From Cladorhizidae sp. MBARI D1340-BT2 (lineage: Eukaryota; Porifera; Demospongiae; Poecilosclerida; Cladorhizidae): a stretch of 64,000 nucleotides of DNA. The stretch lies in assembly GCA_028752905.1 (NCBI GenBank), contig JAQNBH010000009.1:43034509-43098508 (forward strand). The letters run 5' to 3'. This document shows, piece after piece, positions 58,001 to 64,000 of this stretch. Each line of letters opens with the position of its first letter. Positions within the stretch are counted from its first letter, which is position 1. Under the pieces are notes generated by a model that saw only the letters and a list, made by a program, of their open reading frames with translations, ran no database searches and was not told where the DNA came from. The translations under genes were made by a program, and so were the position numbers.

Positions 58001-60792
58001 TATACAGACCTAGCACTCTGGCTAAACACTGGGGGTTTATACAGACCTAGCACTCTGGCTAAACACTGAGGGTTTATACAGACCTAGCACTCTGGCTAAA
58101 CACTGAGGGTTTATACAGACCTAGCACTCTGGCTAAACACTGGGGGTTTATACAGACCTATCACTCTGGCTAAACACTGGGGGTTTATACAGACCTAGCA
58201 CTCTGGCTAAACACTGGGGGTTTATACAGACCTAGCACTCTGGCTAAACACTGAGGGTTTATATGGACCTATCACTCTGGCTAAACACTGGGGGTTTATA
58301 CAGACCTAGCACTCTGGCTAAACACTGAGGGTTTATACAGACCTAGCACTCTGGCTAAACACTGGGGGTTTATACAGACCTAGCACTCTGGCTAAACACT
58401 GGGGGTTTATACAGACCTAGCACTCTGGCTAAACACTGGGGGTTTATACAGACCTAGCACTCTGGCTAAACACTGGGGGTTTATACAGACCTAGCACTCT
58501 GGCTAAACACTGAGGGTTTATACAGACCTAGCACTCTGGCTAAACACTGGGGGTTTATACAGACCTAGCACTCTGGCTAAACACTGAGGGTTTATATGGA
58601 CCTAGCACTCTGGCTAAACACTGAGGGTTTATACAGACCTATCACTCTGGCTAAACACTGGGGGTTTATACAGACCTATCACTCTGGCTAAACACTGAGG
58701 GTTTATACAGACCTAGCACTCTGGCTAAACACTGCAGACCTAGCACTCTGGCTAAACACTGGTGGTTTATACAGACCTATCACTCTGGCTAAACACTGGG
58801 GGTTTATACAGACCTATTACTCTTGCTAAACACTGAGGGTTTATACAGACCTATCACTCTGGCTAAACACTGAGGGTTTATACAGACCTATCACTCTGGC
58901 TAAACACTGGGGGTTTATACAGACCTAGCACTCTGGCTAAACACTGGGGGTTTATACAGACCTAGCACTCTGGCTAAACACTGGGGGTTTATACAGACCT
59001 AGCACTCTGGCTAAACACTGAGGGTTTATACAGACCTAGCACTCTGGCTAAACACTGGGGGTTTATACAGACCTAGCACTCTGGCTAAACACTGGGGGTT
59101 TGTACAGACCTAGCACTCTGGCTAAACACTGAGGGACCTAGCACTCTGGCTAAACACTGGGGGTTTGTACAGACCTAGCACTCTGGCTAAACACTGAGGG
59201 TTTATACAGACCTAGCACTCTGTGGCTAAACACTGAGGGTTTATACGGACCTATCACTCTGGCTAAACACTGGGGGTTTATACAGACCTAGCACTCTGGC
59301 TAAACACTGGTGGTTTATACAGACCTAGCACTCTGGCTAAACACTGGTGGTTTATACAGACCTAGCACTCTGGCTAAACACTGGGGGTTTATACAGACCT
59401 ATCACTCTGGCTAAACACTGAGGGTTTATACAGACCTAGCACTCTGGCTAAACACTGAGGGTTTATACAGACCTAGCACTCTGGCTAAACACAGGGGGTT
59501 TATACAGACCTAGCACTCTGGCTAAACACTGGGGGTTTATACAGACCTATCACTCTGGCTAAACAGTGAGGGTTTATACAGACCTATCACTCTGGCTAAA
59601 CACTGGGGGTTTATACAGACCTATCACTCTGGCTAAACAGTGAGGGTTTATACAGACCTAGCACTCTCTGGGTTTATACAGACCTATCACTCTGGCTAAA
59701 CACTGAGGGTTTATACAGACCTAGCACTCTGGCTAAACACTGAGGGTTTATACAGACCTAGCACTCTGGCTAAACACTGGGGGTTTATACAGACCTAGCA
59801 CTCTGGCTAAACACTGGGGGTTTATACAGACCTAGCACTCTGGCTAAACACTGGGGGTTTATACAGACCTAGCACTCTGGCTAAACACTGAGGGTTTATA
59901 CAGACCTAGCACTCTGGCTAAACACTGAGGGTTTATACAGACCTATCACTCTGGCTAAACACTGGGGGTTTATACAGACCTATCACTCTGTGGCTAAACA
60001 CTGGGGGTTTATACAGACCTAGCACTCTGGCTAAACACTGGGGGTTTATACAGACCTAGCACTCTGGCTAAACACTGGGGGTTTATACAGACATAACCCT
60101 CTGTGGCTAAACACTGGGAGAGAAGCTAGTGCATGTGGTCAAAGAAGAGTGCCTCTCTGCAAGTCTTGACTTCTGCTGTGGTCGTTACAACTCTTGAAAA
60201 ACTAAAGTTCTTATTAGAAGGTGGACTTCACACTCTAGCACCTGCAGCATGGGTGTGGCATGGGCGTGGCATGGAGTTAAAATGTACTGTCTCCTTTTTG
60301 GTGTGTGTGTGTGCATTTGATTTTAGCGTGAAGAGAATCGAGTCAAGCGTGTGAAGCTGTTGGAAGAGAAGGAACAACAGAAACTGGAGGAGAAGAAGAG
60401 GAGGCTGTAAGTATCTTCAAGACAAAGATTTTCCACGAACATCTTTCCCTCTTTCATTTTCCTGTCCCCTGCCCCTCCTTCTTTCTCCCCTCCACCACAC
60501 CCCTTTATCCCTCTGTCCCCTTCTGCCATCTTCCTCTTCCCACCTTTCCCTTCCATCCTCCCCCCCCTCTCCCTTTCCATCTATATCCTCCTCCCCTCTC
60601 CTCTCCTCATGCCCTTACCTCTCAGATTGGAGCTTTGGAAAAGAAATGATTACACTTCCAAGAATATTCCCCTGGACACGAGTTCAGAGGAGGAGGAGGA
60701 GGAGGAGGAGATTGATATCAAGTACGTGGTTGGGGATGTGACACACCCCCAGTGCATTGGAAGCGAAGACACCATAGTTGTCCACTGTTTAG
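27191..60792 (+). CDS. CHD1L: CHD1L/ALC1 chromatin remodeler, 20 exons, C-terminus beyond window
   Basis: PARP-activated Snf2-family ATPase that slides nucleosomes at DNA damage. Exons: 27191-27403, 27674-27780, 35036-35186, 35260-35373, 41694-41753, 41902-41989, 42077-42144, 42239-42338, 42412-42552, 48285-48330, 48394-48467, 48530-48758, 49221-49329, 49407-49501, 49823-49849, 50001-50104, 57307-57393, 57494-57642, 60327-60406, 60626-60792. All phases agree (736 codons plus 1 base). Motifs: Walker [10 protein letters not shown] (61-69), Walker B DEGH (177-180), LTGTPVQN (204-211), [52 protein letters not shown] basic linker ([15 protein letters not shown]) is followed by the opening strands of the macro domain ([14 protein letters not shown]...TIVVHCL). 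The ATG at 27191 gives an N-terminus of the right length. Five complete introns exceed 2.6 kb and are mostly minisatellite; the others are 62-462 bp. Confidence 0.96.
27436..28071. repeat. ~180-bp inverted repeat enclosing CHD1L exon 2
   Basis: The left arm (27436-27616, intron 1) and right arm (27893-28071, intron 2) are reverse complements with many substitutions and a few small indels. Shared words include ATGCTTTATGCATTCTCTGT, GCCTCTTTGGGATA and CCAGGTCTGCTATAT. The 276-bp loop contains exon 2 (27674-27780). The right arm abuts a reverse-transcriptase relic, so both arms may come from that element. Confidence 0.88.
28068..28689 (+). pseudogene. Non-LTR retrotransposon reverse transcriptase, 3' fragment
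   Basis: Decayed RT C-terminus in intron 2 of CHD1[19 protein letters not shown] is the typical block after the RT catalytic core of jockey/CR1-type elements. After a frameshift comes the family's [14 protein letters not shown] block, and near the end [20 protein letters not shown] before a stop at 28687-28689. Several frame changes are needed, so it is dead. The 5' part is absent and no target duplication was found. Confidence 0.7.
28690..29265. other. CHD1L intron 2, unassigned with a short hairpin
   Basis: Spacer between the RT relic and the first minisatellite. GTTCAAAGTTCTT near 29137 and AAGAACTTTGAAC near 29197 form an inverted repeat with a ~45-bp loop, possibly a small foldback element. 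Confidence 0.5.
29270..31145. repeat. ~20-bp minisatellite with higher-order structure in CHD1L intron 2
   Basis: About 90 units of the type CTTGGGTCATAAGTGTCCCT, with variants TACCTTT, GCCCCT and TAATAAGT. A large block starting near 29401 is repeated from about 30231, shown by the shared rare variants TCATACATGTAAGTG and TCTCTTGGGTAACTTTC. The second block is about 110 bp shorter. This indicates amplification of multi-unit blocks on top of single-unit expansion. Confidence 0.95.
31150..31840. other. CHD1L intron 2, unassigned
   Basis: About 700 bp of mixed sequence between two arrays. A short AT-rich (TA)n lies at about 31717. I see no gene or transposon. Confidence 0.5.
31845..32890. repeat. 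63-bp minisatellite in CHD1L intron 2
   Basis: About 17 copies of a 63-bp unit containing GATCAGTAATGTATTAGGGC, TTCAGCTATGCTAGGGCTAG and GACAATGTCTAGAGCAATA. Some units have internal deletions, for example near 32405-32450. Confidence 0.95.
32930..33335 (+). repeat. (GTT)n and degenerate ~90-bp repeats with tRNA B-box-like words
   Basis: After a (GTT)n run (32937-32963), four diverged copies of a ~90-bp motif follow. The first contains CAGTTCGATTCCAGGAG at about 33051, close to the RNA polymerase III B box (GGTTCGANTCC). Later copies have drifted (CAGTTTGATCC, CAGTTCGCACC). No cloverleaf can be drawn. This may be a tRNA-derived SINE relic. Confidence 0.3.
33382..33597. repeat. 54-bp GC-rich minisatellite, 4 near-identical copies
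   Basis: Four copies of a 54-bp unit (GGGCCGAGGCAGCCTCCTCC...CTGGTATGTAAGTT) appear free of differences, so the expansion is recent. Each unit ends with GTATGTAAGT, a strong 5' splice-site look-alike, and each is 18 codons long. Confidence 0.95.
33600..33990. other. CHD1L intron 2, unassigned spacer
   Basis: Spacer between the 54-bp and 55-bp arrays. A stretch near 33711-33760 mimics an exon but fails on phase and homology. Confidence 0.5.
33992..34898. repeat. 55-bp minisatellite in CHD1L intron 2
   Basis: About 16 copies of a unit containing CTTCTAGACACGCCCTCTTG, TAGCACACACATCCC and GGCCTGACCTTCCTCCCAAA. Copies differ by single substitutions, often at CACGCC/CACACC. Confidence 0.95.
35036..35186 (+). 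CDS. CHD1L: CHD1L exon 3: between helicase motifs I and II
   Basis: Acceptor CCCATCTCAG. The split Arg codon from exon 2 closes exactly, giving [20 protein letters not shown] and then [11 protein letters not shown]. This matches the CHD1L segment between motifs Ia and II, and places the exon 7.3 kb downstream of exon 2 across a repeat-filled intron. Confidence 0.9.
35374..37035. other. CHD1L intron 4, left part, mostly unassigned
   Basis: It contains a three-copy ~41-bp tandem repeat at about 36033-36150 (units sharing CTCTGTCAAGTGAGC and TGTCTGTACGTGTT), then a pyrimidine-rich segment to about 36310. Open frames on the minus strand here (35473-36089) match no family I know. Confidence 0.5.
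37040..37600. repeat. 60-bp minisatellite in CHD1L intron 4
   Basis: About ten units of GGAATACTGGGCATGTCCAG, GGATAGTCCCTAGTAAGGTG and ACTGCTTATACAGCCATGCT. Internal deletions are common, giving units of about 40-60 bp. Confidence 0.92.
37871..37936. other. 66-nt hairpin in CHD1L intron 4
   Basis: A perfect 14-bp stem (ATGCTCTAGCCTTC at 37884-37897 with its complement at 37903-37916) and a 5-base loop are extended by further pairing: TTCTCTCGACTA at 37871-37882 against TAGTC at 37918-37922 and TCGAGAGAA at 37928-37936, with one bulge. It could be a small foldback or a pre-miRNA-like structure. Confidence 0.6.
38165..39711. repeat. 20-bp minisatellite in CHD1L intron 4
   Basis: About 75 copies of CTCACTGCTAGACCTCCTCC. 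Variants are ACATCC for ACCTCC and several shortened units (CTAGACCTCCCTCACTG). Confidence 0.96.
39712..39930. other. CHD1L intron 4, unassigned spacer
   Basis: Ordinary sequence between two arrays; nothing recognised. Confidence 0.5.
39940..40225. repeat. ~53-bp minisatellite in CHD1L intron 4
   Basis: Six units built on ACTGAATGATGGCTGAGGTG followed by CTGACAGCCGTGCTGC and CACTCTGCCATA, of slightly varied length. A two-copy duplication (GATCCTGGCTGCTCTTCTGG) lies just beyond, at about 40412 and 40508. Confidence 0.92.
40655..41425. repeat. 43-bp minisatellite in CHD1L intron 4
   Basis: About 18 copies of a unit containing AGTACCTAGTTAGTTGTGAC, AAGACTGCAGTTTCC and AGACTAGC. Only two sites vary often (CCTAG/CCTTG and CCAGA/CCGGA). 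Confidence 0.96.
41617..41692. repeat. (GT)n dinucleotide run before CHD1L exon 5
   Basis: Alternating GT with GC interruptions running directly into the exon 5 acceptor (GTGTGCAG). The polypyrimidine tract here is weak because purines alternate throughout. Confidence 0.9.
42763..43485. repeat. 18-bp minisatellite in CHD1L intron 9
   Basis: About 40 copies of CACCATGCGTGCTCTTCA, with GCG/GCA as the main variant. Unit length is six codons, so every frame stays open (HTMRAL and similar). The frames are artefacts. Confidence 0.96.
43490..44040. other. CHD1L intron 9, unassigned spacer
   Basis: AT-rich sequence with (TA)n at about 43625-43650; no recognised element. Confidence 0.5.
44045..44610. 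repeat. ~63-bp minisatellite in CHD1L intron 9
   Basis: About ten units built on GTGCAGTCCACACTAGCAAC and AAGACATGGCTGCATGTGC, with GATAGGTATGTGGTAGTG. The first units are shorter (about 35 bp), lacking the last block. Confidence 0.93.
44615..45475. other. CHD1L intron 9, unassigned spacer
   Basis: Open frames at 44688-44930 (plus) and 45115-45387 (plus) are not recognised. Their compositions do not resemble the CHD1L exons and they lack flanking splice sites in phase. Confidence 0.5.
45480..48045. repeat. 53-bp minisatellite in CHD1L intron 9
   Basis: About 48 copies of a unit with GGTGCTGGGTCGTGATTAAT, ATGCACTCCAGTCTTGCTG and TAAACATTATTCAT. The copies are nearly identical. Almost all variation falls on two CpG positions (GGTCGTG/GGTCATG and TTCACGG/TTCATGG), the pattern expected from decay of methylated CpG. 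Confidence 0.97.
48530..48758 (+). CDS. CHD1L: CHD1L exon 12: helicase motifs IV to VI
   Basis: Encodes [35 protein letters not shown] and [20 protein letters not shown], the second RecA lobe including the arginine-finger motif VI. Human CHD1L has AGGVGMNL where this protein has AGGQGLNL; both are within Snf2 variation. Confidence 0.95.
48905..49180. repeat. (CTTCCTCCT)n pyrimidine tract in CHD1L intron 12
   Basis: About 275 bp of pure C/T on the plus strand, with mirror symmetry suited to triplex (H-DNA) formation in transcribed DNA. The minus-strand polyglutamate and polyarginine frames and the plus-strand polyproline frame are artefacts. Confidence 0.95.
49530..49800. repeat. ~35-40-bp minisatellite in CHD1L intron 14
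   Basis: About seven units built on TTGTTGATGGACACTCCCTC and ATCCTTGTTGTC, with length variants from an inserted or absent TTG. It fills most of a 321-bp intron. Confidence 0.92.
50105..52230. other. CHD1L intron 16, left part
   Basis: Mostly unassigned. The words GACCCTTTACC (about 50918, 51431) and GGTAAAGGGTC (about 50979) form inverted pairs around ~60 bp and recall the element end near 21650, so transposon remnants are likely. Five copies of a ~19-bp repeat (AATAGACTTATGATATA) lie at about 51515-51597. A poly-C tract at 51910-51928 marks another degenerate insertion. Confidence 0.5.
52240..53265 (-). pseudogene. hAT-type (DUF4371-like) transposase relic split by a minisatellite
   Basis: Coding-strand order: 53265-53083 carries [20 protein letters not shown], the conserved block around the first catalytic acidic residues. 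Then come the 30-bp array, then 52540-52326 with [34 protein letters not shown] and GIKHVYTTL, and finally [20 protein letters not shown] near 52290. These blocks occur in this order in hAT transposases and domesticated relatives such as ZNF862. Frameshifts and stops show it is inactive. It lies antisense in intron 16 of CHD1L. Confidence 0.75.
52556..53032 (-). repeat. 30-bp coding-derived minisatellite inside the transposase relic
   Basis: About 15 copies of a 30-bp unit (GAGTACATACCCTGTGCATC plus AATTAGAGCT on the plus strand). On the transposase strand it reads [10 protein letters not shown] ten codons at a time, and the last copy leads directly into the transposase block at [13 protein letters not shown] (with a frameshift). 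The array therefore seems to be an in-frame amplification of transposase codons. Two units carry an extra 10-bp GGTTGAGTAG. Confidence 0.9.
53312..53493. mobile_element. CAGGGTTTCATTTAG MITE, copy D
   Basis: 182 bp, opposite orientation to copies A and B, with ends CAGAGTTTCATTTAG and CTAAATGAAACCCTG. It is flanked directly by CTTAG on both sides (53307-53311 and 53494-53498), an exact 5-bp target-site duplication. Long G-runs inside mirror the C-runs of copies A and B. Confidence 0.8.
53500..54718. other. CHD1L intron 16, middle part
   Basis: Unassigned sequence with a (TAC/TGC)n microsatellite at about 54318-54387. TTTTTCTAAATGAAAGACTG near 54603 recalls a decayed end of the CAGGGTTTCATTTAG element. 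No gene is seen. Confidence 0.5.
54719..57334 (+). repeat. 42-bp minisatellite made of CHD1L exon 17's own 3' splice site
   Basis: About 60 copies of a 42-bp unit: GTGTTGTGTCAG (acceptor), CACCTAGGAGCATG (exon start) and TATGCCTATGAAGGAT. The last copy runs without a break into the functional exon 17 at 57307. Every unit therefore carries an AG acceptor, a U/G-rich tract and about 30 bases of exon. Units with GCTTATG also contain a CTTAT branch-point match 20 nt before the next AG. The unit is 14 codons long and open in the exon frame ([14 protein letters not shown]). Frame breaks come only from rare 37-, 38-, 39-, 41-, 43-, 46- or 47-bp units. Many left-hand copies contain the 12-bp palindrome GCACCTAGGTGC. 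Confidence 0.95.
57307..57393 (+). CDS. CHD1L: CHD1L exon 17: source of the adjacent 42-bp acceptor array
   Basis: After the last array acceptor (TTGTATCAG) the exon reads (A)[20 protein letters not shown]. The block MYxxEGKDYS is conserved in CHD1L of other animals, so this copy is the functional exon. Its first ~30 bases are identical to the array unit. The donor is read as GTACTG after 57393, because that keeps frame with exon 18. Acceptors one or two units upstream would insert the 14 residues [14 protein letters not shown] in frame, so the start of this exon may vary. Confidence 0.85.
57786..60118. repeat. 37-bp minisatellite in CHD1L intron 18
   Basis: About 63 copies of a unit containing ACTCTGGCTAAACACTGGGG and GTTTATACAGACCTAGC. 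The main variants are GGGGG/GAGGG and CTAGC/CTATC, plus a few deletions. Confidence 0.97.
60430..60610. other. Pyrimidine-rich CHD1L intron 19
   Basis: The intron between exons 19 and 20 is almost entirely C/T on the sense strand. It is not a regular repeat, and gives a long polypyrimidine tract before the exon 20 acceptor. Confidence 0.8.
60626..60792 (+). CDS. CHD1L: CHD1L exon 20: linker end and start of macro domain
   Basis: After a polyglutamate stretch ([12 protein letters not shown]) comes [12 protein letters not shown]...EDTIVVHCL, the first strands of the ADP-ribose-binding macro domain. The exon ends one base into the next codon (donor GTAAGG). The ligand-loop residues and the rest of the macro fold lie on exons to the right of the window. 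Confidence 0.93.
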
Positions 60793-60992
60793 GTAAGGTC
60801 CGAGTCGAGAACACATGCACGGGATATACATGCCTTGGGAGGGGGAGGAGTTTTGTTAGTAAGCGAGATCAAGCCAACAAATGGCATCTAATGAGTAGGT
60901 GGAGTAATTGATGACCTTGTAAGTGCACCACACACCGAGGGAGGTCCAGGACTGTCACAACCTTACCTATCAGGATTGTCATGACATGTTCC

Positions 60993-63900
60993 TAGCTCTG
61001 GAATGCACGCACTTGAGAGGTGAAGGGAGAGCTTGCCTTATAAGTCTGCTTGTTCCCTAGCTCTAGAATGCACACACTTGAGAGGTGAGGGAGAGCTTGT
61101 CTTAGTCTGCTTGTTCCCTAGCTCTAGAATGCACACACTTGAGAGGTGAGGGAGAGCTTGCCTTAGTCTGCTTGTTCTCTAGCTCTAGAATGCACACACC
61201 TGAGAGGTGAAGGAAGAGCTTGCCTTAGTCTGCTTGTTCCCTAGCTCTAGAATGCACACACTTGAGAGATGAAGGGAGAGCTTGCCTTAGTCTGCTTGTT
61301 CTCTAGCTCTAGAATGCACACACTTGAGAGGTGAAGGGAGAGCTTGCCTTAGTCTGCTTGTTCTCTACTCTAGAATGCACACACTTGAGAGGTGAAGGGA
61401 GAGCTTGCCTTAGTCTGCTTGTTCCCTAGCTCTAGAATGCACACACTTGAGAGGTGAAGGAAGAGCTTGCCTTAGTCTGCTTGTTCCCTAGCTCTAGAAT
61501 GCACACACTTGAGAGGTGAAGGAAGAGCTTGCCTTAGTCTGCTTGTTCTCTAGCTCTGGAATGCACACACTTGAGAGGTGAGGGAGAGCTTGCCTTAGTC
61601 TGCTTGTTCCCTAGCTCTAGAATGCACACACTTGAGAGGTGAAGGGAGAGCTTGCCTTAGTCTGCTTGTTCTCTAGCTCTAGAATGCACACACTTGAGAG
61701 GTGAAGGAAGAGCTTGCCTTAGTCTGCTTGTTCTCTAGCTCTAGAATGCACACACTTGAGAGGTGAGGGGAGAGCTTGCCTTAGTCTGCTTGTTCCCTAG
61801 CTCTAGAATGCACACACTTGAGAGGTGAAGGGAGAGCTTGCCTTAGTCTGCTTGTTCTCTAGCTCTAGAATGCACACACTTGAGAGGTGAAGGAAGAGCT
61901 TGCCTTAGTCTACTTGTTCTCTAGCTCTAGAATGCACACACTTGAGAGGTGAGGGGAGAGCTTGCCTTAGTCTGCTTGTTCCCTAGCTCTAGAATGCACA
62001 CACTTGAGAGGTGAAGGGAGAGCTTGCCTTAGTCTGCTTGTTCTCTAGCTCTAGAATGCACACACTTGATAGGTGAAAGGAGAGCTTGCCTTAGTCTGCT
62101 TGTTCCCTAGCTCTAGAATGCACACACTTGAGAGGTGAAGGGAGAGCTTGCCTTAGTCTGCTTGTTCTCTAGCTCTAGAATGCACACACTTGAGAGGTGA
62201 AGGGAGAACTTGCCTTAGTCTGCTTGTTCTCTAGCTCTAGAATGCACACACTTGAGAGGTGAAGGGAGAGCTTGCCTTAGTCTGCTTGTTCCCTAGCTCT
62301 AGAATGCACACACTTGAGAGGTGAGGAAGAGCTTGCCTTAGTCTGCTTGTTCTCTAGCTCTAGAATGCACACACTTGAGAGGTGAAGGGAGAACTTGCCT
62401 TAGTCTGCTTGTTCCCTAGCTCTAGAATGCACACACTTGAGAGGTGAGGGGAGAGCTTGCCTTATTAGTCTGCTTGTTCTCTAGCTCTAGAATGCACACA
62501 CTTGAAAGGTGAAGGGAGAGCTTGCCTTATTAGTCTGCTTGTTCTCTAGCTCTAGAATGCACACACTTGAGAGGTGAAGGGAGAACTTGCCTTAGTCTGC
62601 TTGTTCTCTAGCTCTAGAATGCACACACTTGAGAGGTGAGGGGAGAGCTTGCCTTATTAGTCTGCTTGTTCTCTAGCTCTAGAATGCACACACTTGAAAG
62701 GTGAAGGGAGAGCTTGCCTTATTAGTCTGCTTGTTCTCTAGCTCTAGAATGCACACACTTGAGAGGTGAAGGAAGAGCTTGCCTTAGTCTGCTTGTTCTC
62801 TAGCTCTAGAATGCACACACTTGAGAGGTGAAGGAAGAGCTTGCCTTAGTCTGCTTGTTCTCTAGCTCTAGAATGCACACACTTGAGAGGTGAAGGGAGA
62901 GCTTGCCTTAGTCTGCTTGTTCCCTAGCTCTAGAATGCACACACTTGATAGGTGAAAGGAGAGCTTGCCTTAGTCTGCTTGTTCTCTAGCTCTAGAATGC
63001 ACACACTTGAGAGGTGAGGGAGAGCTTGCCTTAGTCTGCTTGTTCTCTAGCTCTAGAATGCACACACTTGAGAGGTGAAGGGAGAGCTTGCCTTAGTCTG
63101 CTTGTTCCCTAGCTCTAGAATGCACACACTTGAGAGGTGAAGGGAGAGCTTGCCTTAGTCTGCTTGTTCTCTAGCTCTAGAATGCACACACTTGAGAGGT
63201 GAAGGGAGAGCTTGCCTTAGTCTGCTTGTTCCCTAGCTCTAGAATGCACACACTTGAGAGGTGAAGGGAGAGCTTGCCTTAGTCTGCTTGTTCCCTAGCT
63301 CTAGAATGCACACACTTGAGAGGTGAAGGAAGAGCTTGTCTTAGTCTGCTTGTTCTCTAGCTCTAGAATGCACACACTTGAGAGGTGAAGGAAGAGCTTG
63401 CCTTAGTCTGCTTGTTCCCTAGCTCTAGAATGCACACACTTGAGAGGTGAAGGGAGAGCTTGCCTTAGTCTGCTTGTTCCCTAGCTCTAGAATGCACACA
63501 CTTGAGAGGTGAAGGAAGAGCTTGCCTTAGTCTGCTTGTTCCCTAGCTCTAGAATGCACACACTTGAGAGGTGAAGGAAGAGCTTGCCTTAGTCTGCTTG
63601 TTCCCTAGCTCTAGAATGCACACACTTGAGAGGTGAAGGGAGAGCTTGCCTTAGTCTGCTTGTTCTCTAGCTCTAGAATGCACACACTTGAGAGGTGAAG
63701 GAAGAGCTTGCCTTAGTCTGCTTGTTCCCTAGCTCTAGAATGCACACACTTGAGAGGTGAAGGGAGAGCTTGCCTTAGTCTGCTTGTTCTCTAGCTCTAG
63801 AATGCACACACTTGAGAGGTGAAGGGAGAGCTTGCCTTAGTCTGCTTGTTCCCTAGCTCTAGAATGCACACACTTGAGAGGTGAAGGGAGAGCTTGCCTT

Positions 63901-64000
63901 AGTCTGCTTGTTCTCTAGCTCTAGAATGCACACACTTGAGAGGTGAAGGGAGAGCTTGCCTTAGTCTGCTTGTTCCCTAGCTCTAGAATGCACACACTTG
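60993..64000. repeat. 62-bp minisatellite in CHD1L intron 20, running off the window
   Basis: About 48 copies of a unit containing CTCTAGAATGCACACACTTG, AGAGGTGAAGGGAGAGC and TTGCCTTAGTCTGCTTGTTC. Variation is light (TTCCCTAG/TTCTCTAG, GAAGGGAG/GAAGGAAG, occasional TTATTAG insertion). Each unit includes TGCTTGTTCCCTAG, which looks like a 3' splice site. The array is cut by the right edge, so its full length is unknown. Confidence 0.97.

Overview
This is intron-rich metazoan DNA. It holds parts of three conserved nuclear genes, with spliceosomal introns (GT-AG plus one GC-AG), many minisatellites and cut-and-paste transposon relics. Intron density, the near-human-length clathrin heavy chain, small CTAG/TGCATG-rich spacers and CpG-type decay in repeats would fit an early-branching animal such as a sponge. 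That placement is inference; nothing here names the species.

Layout, left to right. 1-2680: transposon relics and a long trinucleotide microsatellite. 2682-8539 (minus): 5' part of a SETD1/COMPASS H3K4 methyltransferase gene. Seven exons are resolved, with the RRM and the middle acidic/proline-rich part; the SET domain is not in the window. 9971-26895 (minus): a complete clathrin heavy chain gene, 23 exons, 1679 codons plus stop, every exon phase agreeing. 26896-27190: a 295-bp head-to-head spacer that probably serves as a bidirectional promoter. 27191-60792 and beyond (plus): a CHD1L/ALC1 chromatin remodeler. Twenty exons cover the whole Snf2 ATPase, the linker and the start of the macro domain; the rest lies to the right of the window.

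The three genes have unrelated jobs (histone methylation, vesicle coats, PARP-linked nucleosome remodelling) and show no operon-like link apart from the shared clathrin/CHD1L promoter spacer.

The striking feature is the CHD1L gene. Most of its introns are 60-470 bp, but five complete introns are 2.7-7.3 kb and the unfinished last one exceeds 3.2 kb, and these are built largely from different minisatellites (units of 18, 20, 30, 37, 42, 43, 53, 54, 55, 60, 62 and 63 bp). One array, 54719-57334, is about 60 copies of the gene's own 3' splice site plus the first codons of exon 17. The unit is 42 bp (14 codons), so it is an expandable, mostly frame-preserving array of splice acceptors. Two smaller cases, in which a tandem duplication takes in a splice junction, occur in the clathrin gene. 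A further array (30 bp) is an in-frame amplification of codons inside a dead hAT transposase. CHD1L exon 2 sits in the loop of a ~180-bp inverted repeat. A short transposon family (CAGGGTTTCATTTAG ends) shows 5-bp target-site duplications in three copies.
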